Positions 38,451-45,753 of a DNA stretch of 64,000 nucleotides are shown here, one piece after another; the first letter of the stretch is position 1; every line of letters starts with the position of its first letter. The stretch is from DAOMFM01 sp035429825 (GTDB lineage Bacteria > Acidobacteriota > Blastocatellia > UBA7656 > JADIYM01), in assembly GCA_044224215.1 (NCBI GenBank), contig JBGAKX010000007.1, forward strand, positions 3,856 to 67,855, read 5' to 3'. A program made the position numbers and the translations under genes. The notes below the pieces were generated by a model. That model saw only the letters and a list, made by a program, of their open reading frames with translations, was not told the DNA's origin and made no database searches.

Positions 38451-38829
38451 TCTGATCGCACAATGACGGGTCCAGCAGCAGGAGGATTCCCGCTGGCTGA
38501 TCGACCGTCTGGGGCACGGGCACTGCCTTGCGCGTATTGCGCGGACGCTTCTGGGCTGACCGGCTTCGGGATCGCGCCCGGTTGGCCGCCTTCGAACTGC
38601 CGTCACCACCCGTATCGTCGTCGCCAAACACCTTGAAGACCTTTACGCGAACTGCCAGGTCCGTGAGGTCCGGGCGGGTCGAGAGGGATTTCGACGACCG
38701 ACCGTCGAGCCCGGCGTGGGATGCGCCTCGTGCAAACGACGCCGTTTCGCCATGAGCCGAGACGGCTGCAAGCACGCACACGAGGAGCGCCGACGCCGCC
38801 TGACCGATCGATGCGAAACGGATTCTCAT
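38440..38829 (-). CDS. Short exported protein, unknown
   Basis: A 129-residue protein beginning MRIRFASIGQAASALLVCVL with a signal peptide to about residue 27 (AHG). The mature part contains a beta-like segment (LTDLAVRVKVFKVFGDD), an Arg/Ser-rich basic stretch and a hydrophobic C-terminus. The open frame extends 30 codons upstream without a site for initiation. No family recognised. Confidence is limited by the composition. Confidence 0.5.
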   Translation of the reverse strand: MRIRFASIGQAASALLVCVLAAVSAHGETASFARGASHAGLDGRSSKSLSTRPDLTDLAVRVKVFKVFGDDDTGGDGSSKAANRARSRSRSAQKRPRNTRKAVPVPQTVDQPAGILLLLDPSLCDQIKM

Positions 38830-38962
38830 AAACAGTTCCGGGAGTATAGAACGAATCGCCCTCCAGTCTCTAACACACATTTGCTCCCGAGTGCGCCGAT
38901 TCGACGTAAAATGTTGCAAAACAACGAGTACGGCCGAGATATTCGTTGCGACGCGTCCAGCA

Positions 38963-39949
38963 TCAACGCATCGCGAGCACGCCGGCGCCTTTCAATGTGC
39001 CCGTTCGCAGCGCTGCGAGCGCCTCGTTTGCCTGGAGAAGATCGTAGACCGTGACTTCGGTCCGAACCGGTACGCGCGGCGCCAGTTGCAAGAACTCCTC
39101 GCCGTCCTTGCGCGTCAGGTTCGCCACCGACCGCACCGTCCGTTCTCCCCACAATATCTCGTATGGAAACGACGGGATGTCACTCATGTGAATCCCGGCG
39201 CAGACGACCGTCCCGCCCTTCGCCGTCATCCGCAGCGCAGCCGGGACCAGCTCGCCGGCCGGCGCAAAGATGATCGCCGCGTCGAGTTCCTCGGGCGGAG
39301 TCGTCGACGTGTCGCCTGCCCATTGTGCGCCAAGCGATAACGCGAATTCCTGACCGGCCCGGTCCCCGGGTCGTGTAAACGCAAATACGCGCCGGCCCTG
39401 ATGACTCGCCACCTGAACGAGGATGTGGGCCGCCGCGCCAAACCCAAAGAAGCCGATCCGTTCGCCTTCGCCTGCAATGGTCAGGGCCCGGTACCCGATC
39501 AGGCCTGCGCAGAGCAGCGGCGCAGCGGCGAGATCGCCAAATGCGTCGGGTATCGGAAAGCAGAAGCGTGCATCGGCCACCGCATACTCCGCATAGCCGC
39601 CATCGATGTCGTAGCCGGTGAAGCGCGCCTGATCGCACAGATTCTCGCGGCCGGACCGGCAGTACCTGCACGCTCCGCACGTCCAGCCAAGCCACGGAAT
39701 GCCGACACGCTGGCCCTCGCCGACCGTGTCGACACGGGTTCCGGTCGAGACGATCGTGCCGACGATCTGGTGGCCCGGAATGAGCGGAAGCTTCGGATGT
39801 GTGAGCTCTCCGTCGAGAATGTGGAGATCGGTCCGGCAGATTCCGCACGCGTGAACTCGCAAGAGCGCCTGGTCGGGACCCGGCTCGGGAATGGTGACCG
39901 TGCACTCGACAAGACGCGCCCCGGGACCATCCATTCGCATTGCGCGCAT
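38963..39949 (-). CDS. Zinc-dependent alcohol dehydrogenase
   Basis: A medium-chain dehydrogenase of 328 residues from the ATG at 39949 (an upstream TTG at 39985 would add 12). Catalytic zinc ligands are in HACGICRTDLHILDGEL and PLIPGHQIVG; the four structural-zinc Cys are in CGACRYCRSGRENLC; the nucleotide fold is IGFFGFGAAAHILVQVA. Resembles AdhA-type enzymes that oxidise or reduce primary alcohols and aldehydes. Not part of an evident operon; it is divergent from the T3SS operon. Confidence 0.92.
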   Translation of the reverse strand: MRAMRMDGPGARLVECTVTIPEPGPDQALLRVHACGICRTDLHILDGELTHPKLPLIPGHQIVGTIVSTGTRVDTVGEGQRVGIPWLGWTCGACRYCRSGRENLCDQARFTGYDIDGGYAEYAVADARFCFPIPDAFGDLAAAPLLCAGLIGYRALTIAGEGERIGFFGFGAAAHILVQVASHQGRRVFAFTRPGDRAGQEFALSLGAQWAGDTSTTPPEELDAAIIFAPAGELVPAALRMTAKGGTVVCAGIHMSDIPSFPYEILWGERTVRSVANLTRKDGEEFLQLAPRVPVRTEVTVYDLLQANEALAALRTGTLKGAGVLAMR

Positions 39950-40093
39950 ATCGACCGTGTAGTGCACCCGGACGACATCCGTCAACCGCGCACAAACTTT
40001 TCACCGGTTCTTTCACACGACTCACACAAGTTTCTTTGAGCCGAGCCACGCGATTCTCCTAAAAAGCACTGAGTTCACGAGATTTCAACGTGC

Positions 40094-40108
40094 GGCACGC
40101 TTCTTGAA
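40094..40108 (+). promoter_or_regulatory. Candidate sigma-54-type -24/-12 promoter before the T3SS operon
   Basis: GGCACG, four bases, TTGAA. The -24 GG element is perfect; the -12 element has GA instead of GC. It lies about 55 bases before the sigma-factor gene that starts the operon. A sigma-54 activator is encoded at 16993-18507. Confidence 0.35.
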
Positions 40109-40162
40109 ACACCGTTGCCGCGTACCCCCACGGCAACTCTTGCAGACCGGAAGGAGACCGAT

Positions 40163-40846
40163 ATGAGCGCTGTTCTCGAGAAGCTCGAGTCTTCACGCAC
40201 GCGCACGAACCGGACACGAAAGACGAAGGAGGCTGCCCACCGCGACCTCCTCGTGACCAAGTACAGGCCGTACGTGCTCAAGCTCGCGCGCGTGATTGCC
40301 GAGACGGTGCCGATACACGTCGAGTTGGACGACCTGATTGGCTGGGGCCATTGGGGGCTCATGGAAGCCGCAACCCGGTTTGATCCCGATCGCGGCGTTG
40401 CGTTCCGAACGTTTGCGCACCGGCGAATCGTCGGCGCGATGTACGACGGCCTTCGCCGCGAGCAAAGCGTCACGTCACGGCTGCCGTTGCCCGACGACGA
40501 GCTCCTCGGCCCCGGGAGCGTCCAGGTGGCGGACGGCGCATACGCGACCGAACCGATCTACTTCGGACCGCGCGCGATGCCCGGCGCAACGCCGTCGGCG
40601 GCGCATCAGGAGCACGAACTCCTGCTCGGCGAGTTGCAGGCGCAGCTCGCACGAGCGCTCAAGACGTTGACGCCCCTCGAGCGGGCGATCATCCGGCAGC
40701 GGTATTTCAACGATCAACCTGTCCAGAAGCTGTGCAAGCGAACGCGATTCTCGAAGTCGTGGCTGTCGCGAGTGCACGGACGGGCGCTTGCGCGCCTCCG
40801 CGAAAGCATGGCCGAGGCTCAGCGTCACACGGTGAGCGGCAAATGA
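40163..40846 (+). CDS. FliA/sigma-28-like RNA polymerase sigma factor
   Basis: A 227-residue sigma-70-family factor. Region 2 is HVELDDLIGWGHWGLMEAATRF (quoted in part) with the FliA-type continuation DPDRGVAFRTFAHRRIVG and AMYDGLRR; region 4 has LTPLERAIIRQRYFNDQ and the helix-turn-helix LCKRTRFSKSWLSRVHGRAL. The ATG at 40163 follows AAGGAG. Its stop overlaps the SctI-like start by four bases, so it is the first gene of the T3SS operon and probably drives it or its substrates. FliA-type factors normally run flagellar late genes; none is here. No anti-sigma FlgM is visible. Confidence 0.88.
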   Translation: MSAVLEKLESSRTRTNRTRKTKEAAHRDLLVTKYRPYVLKLARVIAETVPIHVELDDLIGWGHWGLMEAATRFDPDRGVAFRTFAHRRIVGAMYDGLRREQSVTSRLPLPDDELLGPGSVQVADGAYATEPIYFGPRAMPGATPSAAHQEHELLLGELQAQLARALKTLTPLERAIIRQRYFNDQPVQKLCKRTRFSKSWLSRVHGRALARLRESMAEAQRHTVSGK

Positions 40847-41160
40847 GCGGCCCGATCTCACGCACTCAGGCACCGACGTCGCACGTTGGTCAGCGCGCGA
40901 ACGGGCTCGCCGGGGCCGAGCGCTTGGCCCAAAACACGCCACCGCACACGTCGTTTGCCGCGACGCTCGAGCGTGCGACGCGCGCGCTCGAATCGCCCGT
41001 CGCGTCGGCCGCCCGCGCCTCCGGCCCGACATCGCCGATGGCGGAAGCCATCGAGCTCCAGGCGCGCGTCTACCGGGACGCGGAGCGTATCGAGCTTGCG
41101 TCCAAACTGCTCGACCACGCGGTCGGGGCCGTGAAGACGGTGCTCCAGACGAGGGTGTGA
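40843..41160 (+). CDS. sctI: SctI-like T3SS inner rod protein
   Basis: A 105-residue protein with a low-complexity N-terminus and a helical C-terminus. The segment YRDAERIELASKLLDHAVGA followed by VKTVLQTRV has the length and residue pattern of SctI/YscI/PrgJ proteins, which polymerise at the needle base. It lies just before sctJ, the usual sctI-sctJ order of injectisome operons. It begins on an ATGA overlap with the sigma gene and ends on a one-base overlap with sctJ. The call rests on C-terminal pattern and context, not on a strong domain. Confidence 0.6.
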   Translation: MSGPISRTQAPTSHVGQRANGLAGAERLAQNTPPHTSFAATLERATRALESPVASAARASGPTSPMAEAIELQARVYRDAERIELASKLLDHAVGAVKTVLQTRV

Positions 41161-41933
41161 TGCTCACACCGGTACCGAAACTCGCGACGTTGCTCATCGC
41201 GCTCGCGCAATGCGGCCTCGTGGCGTGCGGCGGCCGCGCGTTGCTCAGCGAGCTGACCCCCTCCGAGGCCGAGCGATGTTCGGTCGTGCTGCGGTCGGCG
41301 GGACTCGACGTGACGGTCGAGCGGGACGACAGCGGCGGAGATGCAGGCCGCCGGCTCACCCTGCGCGGCGACGAGGCCGATTATCGAACCGCGTTGCGTG
41401 TCCTCGAAGAACACAACCTTCCGCATCGGACGGCTCCTGGATTCTCGACGGAAACATCGGCACTGATTCCGACGGCGACCGAGGAGCGCGCGCGGTTCAT
41501 CAAGGGGCTTTCAGGTGAGATCGAAGCGATGATCGAGAGCGTCGACGGCGTCGTCGACGCCGAGGCTCTCGTGAGCATCCCCGAACGTCGCGCGCTTGCG
41601 GGCCCCGAAGCCGAGGCGGCGTCTGCATCGGTCGTGGTGTCGCATACGGGCACGACGCCTCCTATATCGACGGACGAGATCCGAGCGCTGGTCGTGCAAT
41701 GTGTCGGGTCGGCGCTGAGCGCCGATCACGTCACCGTGCTGCTGAAGCCGATCGTCCGGCCGGACACCGCGGCGCCGATCGTTCGCTACCAGCGCGATCA
41801 CATGGTCGAGCTGGGATTCCTGGGATGCGTGACGTGCCTCGGAGCCATGGAGCTCGTCACGCTCTTCTACCTGCGGCGCGAGCGCGGCCGCGTGCGAATC
41901 CTGGAGGCCACGGGCGATGATCGATCAGCGTGA
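41160..41933 (+). CDS. sctJ: T3SS inner-membrane ring lipoprotein SctJ
   Basis: A 257-residue protein of SctJ length, not the roughly 550 residues of flagellar FliF. A signal segment ends in the lipobox LVAC at Cys23. The first ring-building domain opens LLSELTPSEAERCSVVLRSAG; the second carries DGVVDAEALVSIPERRALAG and a V-V-S-type strand. A membrane anchor is at about 215-235, followed by RRERGR. It forms the inner-membrane ring. The overlap with the next gene is 17 bases. This gene is the best single sign that the system is an injectisome and not a flagellum. Confidence 0.9.
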   Translation: MLTPVPKLATLLIALAQCGLVACGGRALLSELTPSEAERCSVVLRSAGLDVTVERDDSGGDAGRRLTLRGDEADYRTALRVLEEHNLPHRTAPGFSTETSALIPTATEERARFIKGLSGEIEAMIESVDGVVDAEALVSIPERRALAGPEAEAASASVVVSHTGTTPPISTDEIRALVVQCVGSALSADHVTVLLKPIVRPDTAAPIVRYQRDHMVELGFLGCVTCLGAMELVTLFYLRRERGRVRILEATGDDRSA

Positions 41934-42705
41934 CAGCGTGTCGGCGCTCCTCGAGCTGGCGTCACAGGCAACCACGGACGGCGTTCGGGCGACCGCGCTC
42001 CGCCGCATCGAGGCGCTCGCCGATGCCGAGCTCGATCGTGCGCGCTGCACAGCGAACGTTGCTGCGATGCGAGAGGCGCTCAGGCCCGCCGTGCATTCGC
42101 TGGCACACCATCGCGTTGTCGTGGAGCTGCTCGATGCGCGCCGCACGGGAGGTCAACGCGACAGGCAGCCCGCGCACGGTTGCCCGGACACCTCGATGGT
42201 CGATCGCTTTGTACGAAACGCGCTGACGCTCGGCGTGCCGCGTCTTCGACGATCGTCGCGTCCCGCGGATGCTCGCGACGCCCGCTGCTGGCGCACTCTC
42301 GCGAGCGCCCCGCCGGCAGAGGTCGACAGTCTGGCTCGCGACGCCGGATGTCTCGCGTGCGCCGTGCTGCTCAGAGACCTCGAGCGAGCGCGCGCACTCA
42401 GGTTTCTCGAGCTACTCGGCGAGGAACGCGCAGAGCTCGGCCGGCTTGCGCAGTTCGTACCACCTCCCGATGACGGTCTTGCACGGTGGACGCTCGAGCT
42501 TGTGACCGAGCTTGGCTCCCAAGCGCACGGCGACGCGCTCGCAACGATAGGCGGCGCCCTCATCCGGTCACTGACAGCCGCGATGGAGCCCGATGTCGGG
42601 GCGGCATTGCAGCGCCGGATCGGGCCGCCGGTTCTGTCGACAGCGCCGACACCGCCCGAGTGGCACGACGCGGTTCGCCGTCTCGTCGAGGCGAGCAACC
42701 CGTGA
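41917..42705 (+). CDS. FliG-like protein in the SctK position
   Basis: A 262-residue soluble, mainly helical protein between sctJ and sctL, where injectisomes place sctK and flagella place fliG. Residues about 141-200 (RDAGCLACAVLLRDLERARA, LRFLELLGEERAELGRLAQF) resemble the FliG middle-domain pattern of 'hPqt.A.iL..L....A...L..L'. The FliG motor C-terminal domain with its charged stator residues is not seen. It is probably a cytosolic linker between the SctJ ring and SctQ/SctL. The stop overlaps the sctL GTG by four bases. The similarity is weak. Confidence 0.6.
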   Translation: MIDQRDSVSALLELASQATTDGVRATALRRIEALADAELDRARCTANVAAMREALRPAVHSLAHHRVVVELLDARRTGGQRDRQPAHGCPDTSMVDRFVRNALTLGVPRLRRSSRPADARDARCWRTLASAPPAEVDSLARDAGCLACAVLLRDLERARALRFLELLGEERAELGRLAQFVPPPDDGLARWTLELVTELGSQAHGDALATIGGALIRSLTAAMEPDVGAALQRRIGPPVLSTAPTPPEWHDAVRRLVEASNP

Positions 42706-43345
42706 CCATCCCGATGCGCATCGAGGTCGTCCGCCGATCGTCGGACCCGCCAGACGTCGGGCGCGCCGCGGCCTCGCGCGCCTTCGTCTCCGCTCAGCGG
42801 GCACGTGCGCGCGCGGAGGCGAGCGCGACGCTGCAGACCGCGGCCGAAACCGCCAGCCGGCACATCGAACGGGCGCGTGCCGAGGCGGAGGCACTGCGCG
42901 ACGCCGCGCGCGTCGAAGGCCACGTCGACGGTGAACGCCCGCGCGTGCCGCCCTCGAACTGGCGGAGAGTCGCGCCCGCCTTCTGGGAAACCTCGAGCGA
43001 GATTGTGTAACGCTGGCGCTCGAGATCGCGCGACAGATTGTCGGGACTGCAGTCGCGGTGGATCGCGGTCTCGTCGATGCCATTGCCGAGCGCGTGTGTG
43101 TCCCGCTCAAGCGTGACGGCGTGCTCACCGTGCGTGTGTCGCGCGACGACGTGGATCGGATCGACCCGATCCGCGAGCGACTCGCGCAGGCCGGACCCGT
43201 CACGATCGAAATCGATCCGACACTCTCGTCCGGCGAATGCGTCGCCGAATGCGCTGGCGTTCGCGTCGATGGACGGCTGGATGTCCAGCTTGCCGCGTTC
43301 GAGCAGCGCCTGCTCGAACGACCCTCCAGCGGGGGCCGGCAATGA
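42702..43345 (+). pseudogene. sctL: SctL/FliH-like ATPase stator, frameshifted
   Basis: The N-terminal half (from the GTG at 42702, coiled-coil rich: ASATLQTAAETASRHIERAR) is open to a TAA at 43010. The C-terminal half (NLERDCVTLALEIARQIVG, then DPTLSSGECVAECAGVRVDG) is the FliH/SctL globular domain, in the -1 frame and ending at 43345. No good start for the second half is seen until a GTG at 43058, inside the domain. The break must lie between about 42935 and 42955. One added base would restore a normal protein of about 214 residues. It may be a true mutation, a sequencing error or a recoding site. It begins on a GTGA overlap and ends on an ATGA overlap with sctN. Confidence 0.78.
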
Positions 43346-44622
43346 GCGAGTTCAACGCCCAGCGATTGCTCGACCGCCTTGGCGCGCCGCATCACGTCGA
43401 CGTTCGCGGCTCCGTGCGGAGCGCCGTCGGTCTGGTTCTGCGCGCAGCCGTGCCCGATGCGTCGATCGGCGAGCTGTGCGAGGTCCACTCGCACGGTTCC
43501 AGCGAGGCCCTGGTTGCGGAGGTCGTCGGCTTTCGCTCAACTGAAGCGCTGCTCATGCCGCTCGGCGATCTGCGGGGAATCGGGTCGAATAGCCTCGTCC
43601 GCCGGCTCGGCCGGACACTGTCGGTTCCCGCCGCCGGATCGCTGATCGGACGCGTGCTCGACGGCCTTGGCAGGCCCGCCGACGGCAGACCTCTCGCCGA
43701 TGCCGGCGATCGGTGGCCGGTCCATCGCGCGGCGCCAAATCCGCTCGAGCGGCAGCCCGTATGCGAGCCATTCCACACGGGTGTTCGGGCGATCGACGGT
43801 CTGCTGACGGTTGGCGTCGGCCAGCGCATGGGAATCTTCGCCGGGGCGGGAGTCGGCAAGAGCACCCTGCTCGGAATGATCGCGCGGAACGCCCCCTCGG
43901 ACGTCGTCGTGATCGGCCTGGTCGGCGAGCGCGGACGCGAGGTTCGCGAATTCCTCGAATCGGATCTCGGCGAGGACGCGCGCTCGCGATCGGTCACCAT
44001 CGTGGCGACGAGCGATCAGCCCCCGATCGTTCGTTTGAAGGCCGCGTACGTCGCGACGTCGATTGCCGAGCAGTTCAGGGCGCAGGGGCTTCGCGTGCTG
44101 TTTCTGCTCGATTCGATCACGCGTTTTGCGCGCGCCCTTCGCGAGGTAGGCCTCGCGGCCGGTGAGCCCCCCGCCCGCGCAGGCTATCCGCCGTCGGTCT
44201 TTGCCGAACTGCCGCGGCTGCTCGAGCGAACCGGGAATGACGGATGCGGTGCGATCACCGCGTTCTATACCGTGCTCGTGGAGGGCGACGATCACGGCGA
44301 GCCCGTTGCGGACGAGACGCGCTCGATTCTCGACGGGCACATCGTGCTCTCTGCCGAGCGCGCGGCGCGCGATGTCTTTCCCGCAATAGACATTGGCCGA
44401 AGTGCGAGCAGGACGATGGCGCGCGTTGTCGACGATCTCCACGGGGACGCCGCGCGGGCCGTTCGCGGGTTGCTGGCAACGTACGAGCGCGAGCGGGACC
44501 TGTTGATCCTGGGAGCGTACGAAACCGGCACAGATCAACGAATCGACGACGCGGTCGCGAAGATCGACCGGATTGAAGCATTTCTTCAGCAGCGTCCGAA
44601 CGAGCGCAATGCTTTGCCGTAA
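43342..44622 (+). CDS. sctN: T3SS ATPase SctN (FliI family)
   Basis: A 426-residue hexameric ATPase that unfolds substrates at the export gate. Walker A GAGVGKSTLLG is near residue 172; Walker B is LRVLFLLDSITRFARA; VGERGREVREF and GEPPARAGYPPSVFAELPRL are conserved, and GDDHGEPVADETRSILDGHI is typical. Start MSEFNAQRLL at the ATG overlapping the sctL stop. It ends early for the family at a TAA right after AFLQQRPNERNALP; the frame continues for 37 codons to a TGA that overlaps the next start (see extension). Confidence 0.93.
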   Translation: MSEFNAQRLLDRLGAPHHVDVRGSVRSAVGLVLRAAVPDASIGELCEVHSHGSSEALVAEVVGFRSTEALLMPLGDLRGIGSNSLVRRLGRTLSVPAAGSLIGRVLDGLGRPADGRPLADAGDRWPVHRAAPNPLERQPVCEPFHTGVRAIDGLLTVGVGQRMGIFAGAGVGKSTLLGMIARNAPSDVVVIGLVGERGREVREFLESDLGEDARSRSVTIVATSDQPPIVRLKAAYVATSIAEQFRAQGLRVLFLLDSITRFARALREVGLAAGEPPARAGYPPSVFAELPRLLERTGNDGCGAITAFYTVLVEGDDHGEPVADETRSILDGHIVLSAERAARDVFPAIDIGRSASRTMARVVDDLHGDAARAVRGLLATYERERDLLILGAYETGTDQRIDDAVAKIDRIEAFLQQRPNERNALP

Positions 44623-44733
44623 CGCGCGAGGAAGCTCGTTGAGCTCGCGATGCCCGACACTCTCGACGACGGCGAGATCGATCCGCTCGACGATCCGTTC
44701 GGGACAGCCGACGATGACGCGGAGGTCGGATGA
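44623..44733 (+). other. In-frame extension after the sctN stop
   Basis: The sctN frame stays open after the TAA at 44620 to a TGA at 44731-44733, which overlaps the sctO start by ATGA like the other junctions of this operon. The 36 codons read RARKLVELAMPDTLDDGEID (start of it) and are acidic at the end. Family members normally have about 20-25 residues after the FLQQ motif, so this may be the lost tail. A 27-residue frame from the ATG at 44650 is the alternative. Confidence 0.5.
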
Positions 44734-45218
44734 CGCGCGTCGGCTACAGGCTCGACGTCCTGGTTCGTCTCGCCGAGATCGGACACCGGCGCGCAGCGTG
44801 CTCGTTTGCGGCGGCGGCGGCAGTCGCGCGATCGCACGCCGATCGCGCGGCGCGGCTCGGCGCGGAAGCTCGCCCGCGCGCCCGAGACGCTGCCACGATG
44901 GATGCCGACACGGGCGCATACCGGACCGTTGACGCGCGGCGTCGCAGCGACGCTCACGTGAGGCTAGAGACCGGACGAGCCGCGCGCGTGGAGGATGATC
45001 TCGCCCGGGCGTCCGATCTCGCCGCGCTCGCGCATGTGCGCGTCGCCGAACTTCGGCAGGAGCTTGGACGTGCCTCGCGCGATGCCCGGCTTCAAGAAGC
45101 GCTCAGGGACGCTGCGATGTCACGGATGAGTGCGGAACGGCAACGTCGCGAGGCGCGTCGTGCAAACGCCGACGCACTCGATGCGTGGTGCGCACGGAGG
45201 ATCGCAGATGACGATTGA
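44730..45218 (+). CDS. sctO: FliJ/SctO-like coiled-coil stalk protein
   Basis: A 162-residue Arg/Ala-rich, almost wholly helical coiled-coil protein in the slot after the ATPase. FliJ and SctO proteins are coiled-coil stalks of about 150 residues that penetrate the SctN hexamer; sequence is poorly conserved, so the call rests on position, length and coiled-coil character. It starts MTRVGYRLDVLVRLAEI on the ATGA overlap described and overlaps the next gene by 11 bases. Confidence 0.7.
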   Translation: MTRVGYRLDVLVRLAEIGHRRAACSFAAAAAVARSHADRAARLGAEARPRARDAATMDADTGAYRTVDARRRSDAHVRLETGRAARVEDDLARASDLAALAHVRVAELRQELGRASRDARLQEALRDAAMSRMSAERQRREARRANADALDAWCARRIADDD

Positions 45219-45753
45219 GTCCGACGGACGACCGGATCAGGTTGCGGCTTCGAGGAGCGCGGAACTCGGCGATCCGAACGCCGGCTGCGACGGCGCGTTT
45301 GCGGATGTGTTGTCCACGCGCCTCCGCGCCGGGCGACGACGCCGATCGAAGAGTTCAATGCGGCCGATGCGCGCGCCCGAACCCGGGTGCTTGCGAGCCT
45401 CGAGTCCATTCAGCGGCCCGCACGGTCCCGCAACCGACACGACGAGCGATCCGGCAGCGCGCGTCGAACGCGTGCTGCGAGCCTTCGCGCTCGGGAACCT
45501 GGAGCAGGCCGCGACGGATCCCAGTCTGCGACTCCCGACATCGGACGGTTCCGTCGTCGCGATTCGGGTCGAGCGGTCCGCCGAGGGGCTGTGCGTCACG
45601 CTCGAATCCTCCCAGCGATGGGTCGCCGCGCTGGCCGGCTCGATCCCCGGGATGCTGGCGCGTCTGAACACCGCCGGAGGTCGCGTCCTTCGCATTCGTA
45701 CCGTCGTAGCTCGAAAGCTCGTTCCACGCGAACGTCAGGAGCACCGCCGATGA
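45208..45753 (+). CDS. SctP/FliK-like needle- or hook-length regulator
   Basis: A 181-residue protein between sctO and sctQ, the usual sctP position. The first 90 residues are low-complexity, Arg/Ser/Pro-rich, as in length rulers. The last 80 (SDGSVVAIRVERSAEGLCVTL, MLARLNTAGGRVLRIRTVVA, both quoted in part) form an alpha/beta pattern like the FliK/SctP substrate-switch domain. Unusually short for a ruler. No strong motif exists in the family, so I rate it moderately. It ends on an ATGA overlap with sctQ. Confidence 0.55.
   Translation: MTIESDGRPDQVAASRSAELGDPNAGCDGAFADVLSTRLRAGRRRRSKSSMRPMRAPEPGCLRASSPFSGPHGPATDTTSDPAARVERVLRAFALGNLEQAATDPSLRLPTSDGSVVAIRVERSAEGLCVTLESSQRWVAALAGSIPGMLARLNTAGGRVLRIRTVVARKLVPRERQEHRR

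Noticed and set aside
43058..43345. An independent small gene beginning GTG GAT CGC
   Set aside because: It is the second half of the SctL domain with upstream residues of that domain in the same frame, so a frameshifted sctL explains it better.
44650..44733. A separate 27-residue acidic gene between sctN and sctO
   Set aside because: It has no ribosome-binding site and is in the sctN frame; it is better explained as the lost sctN tail after a premature stop.
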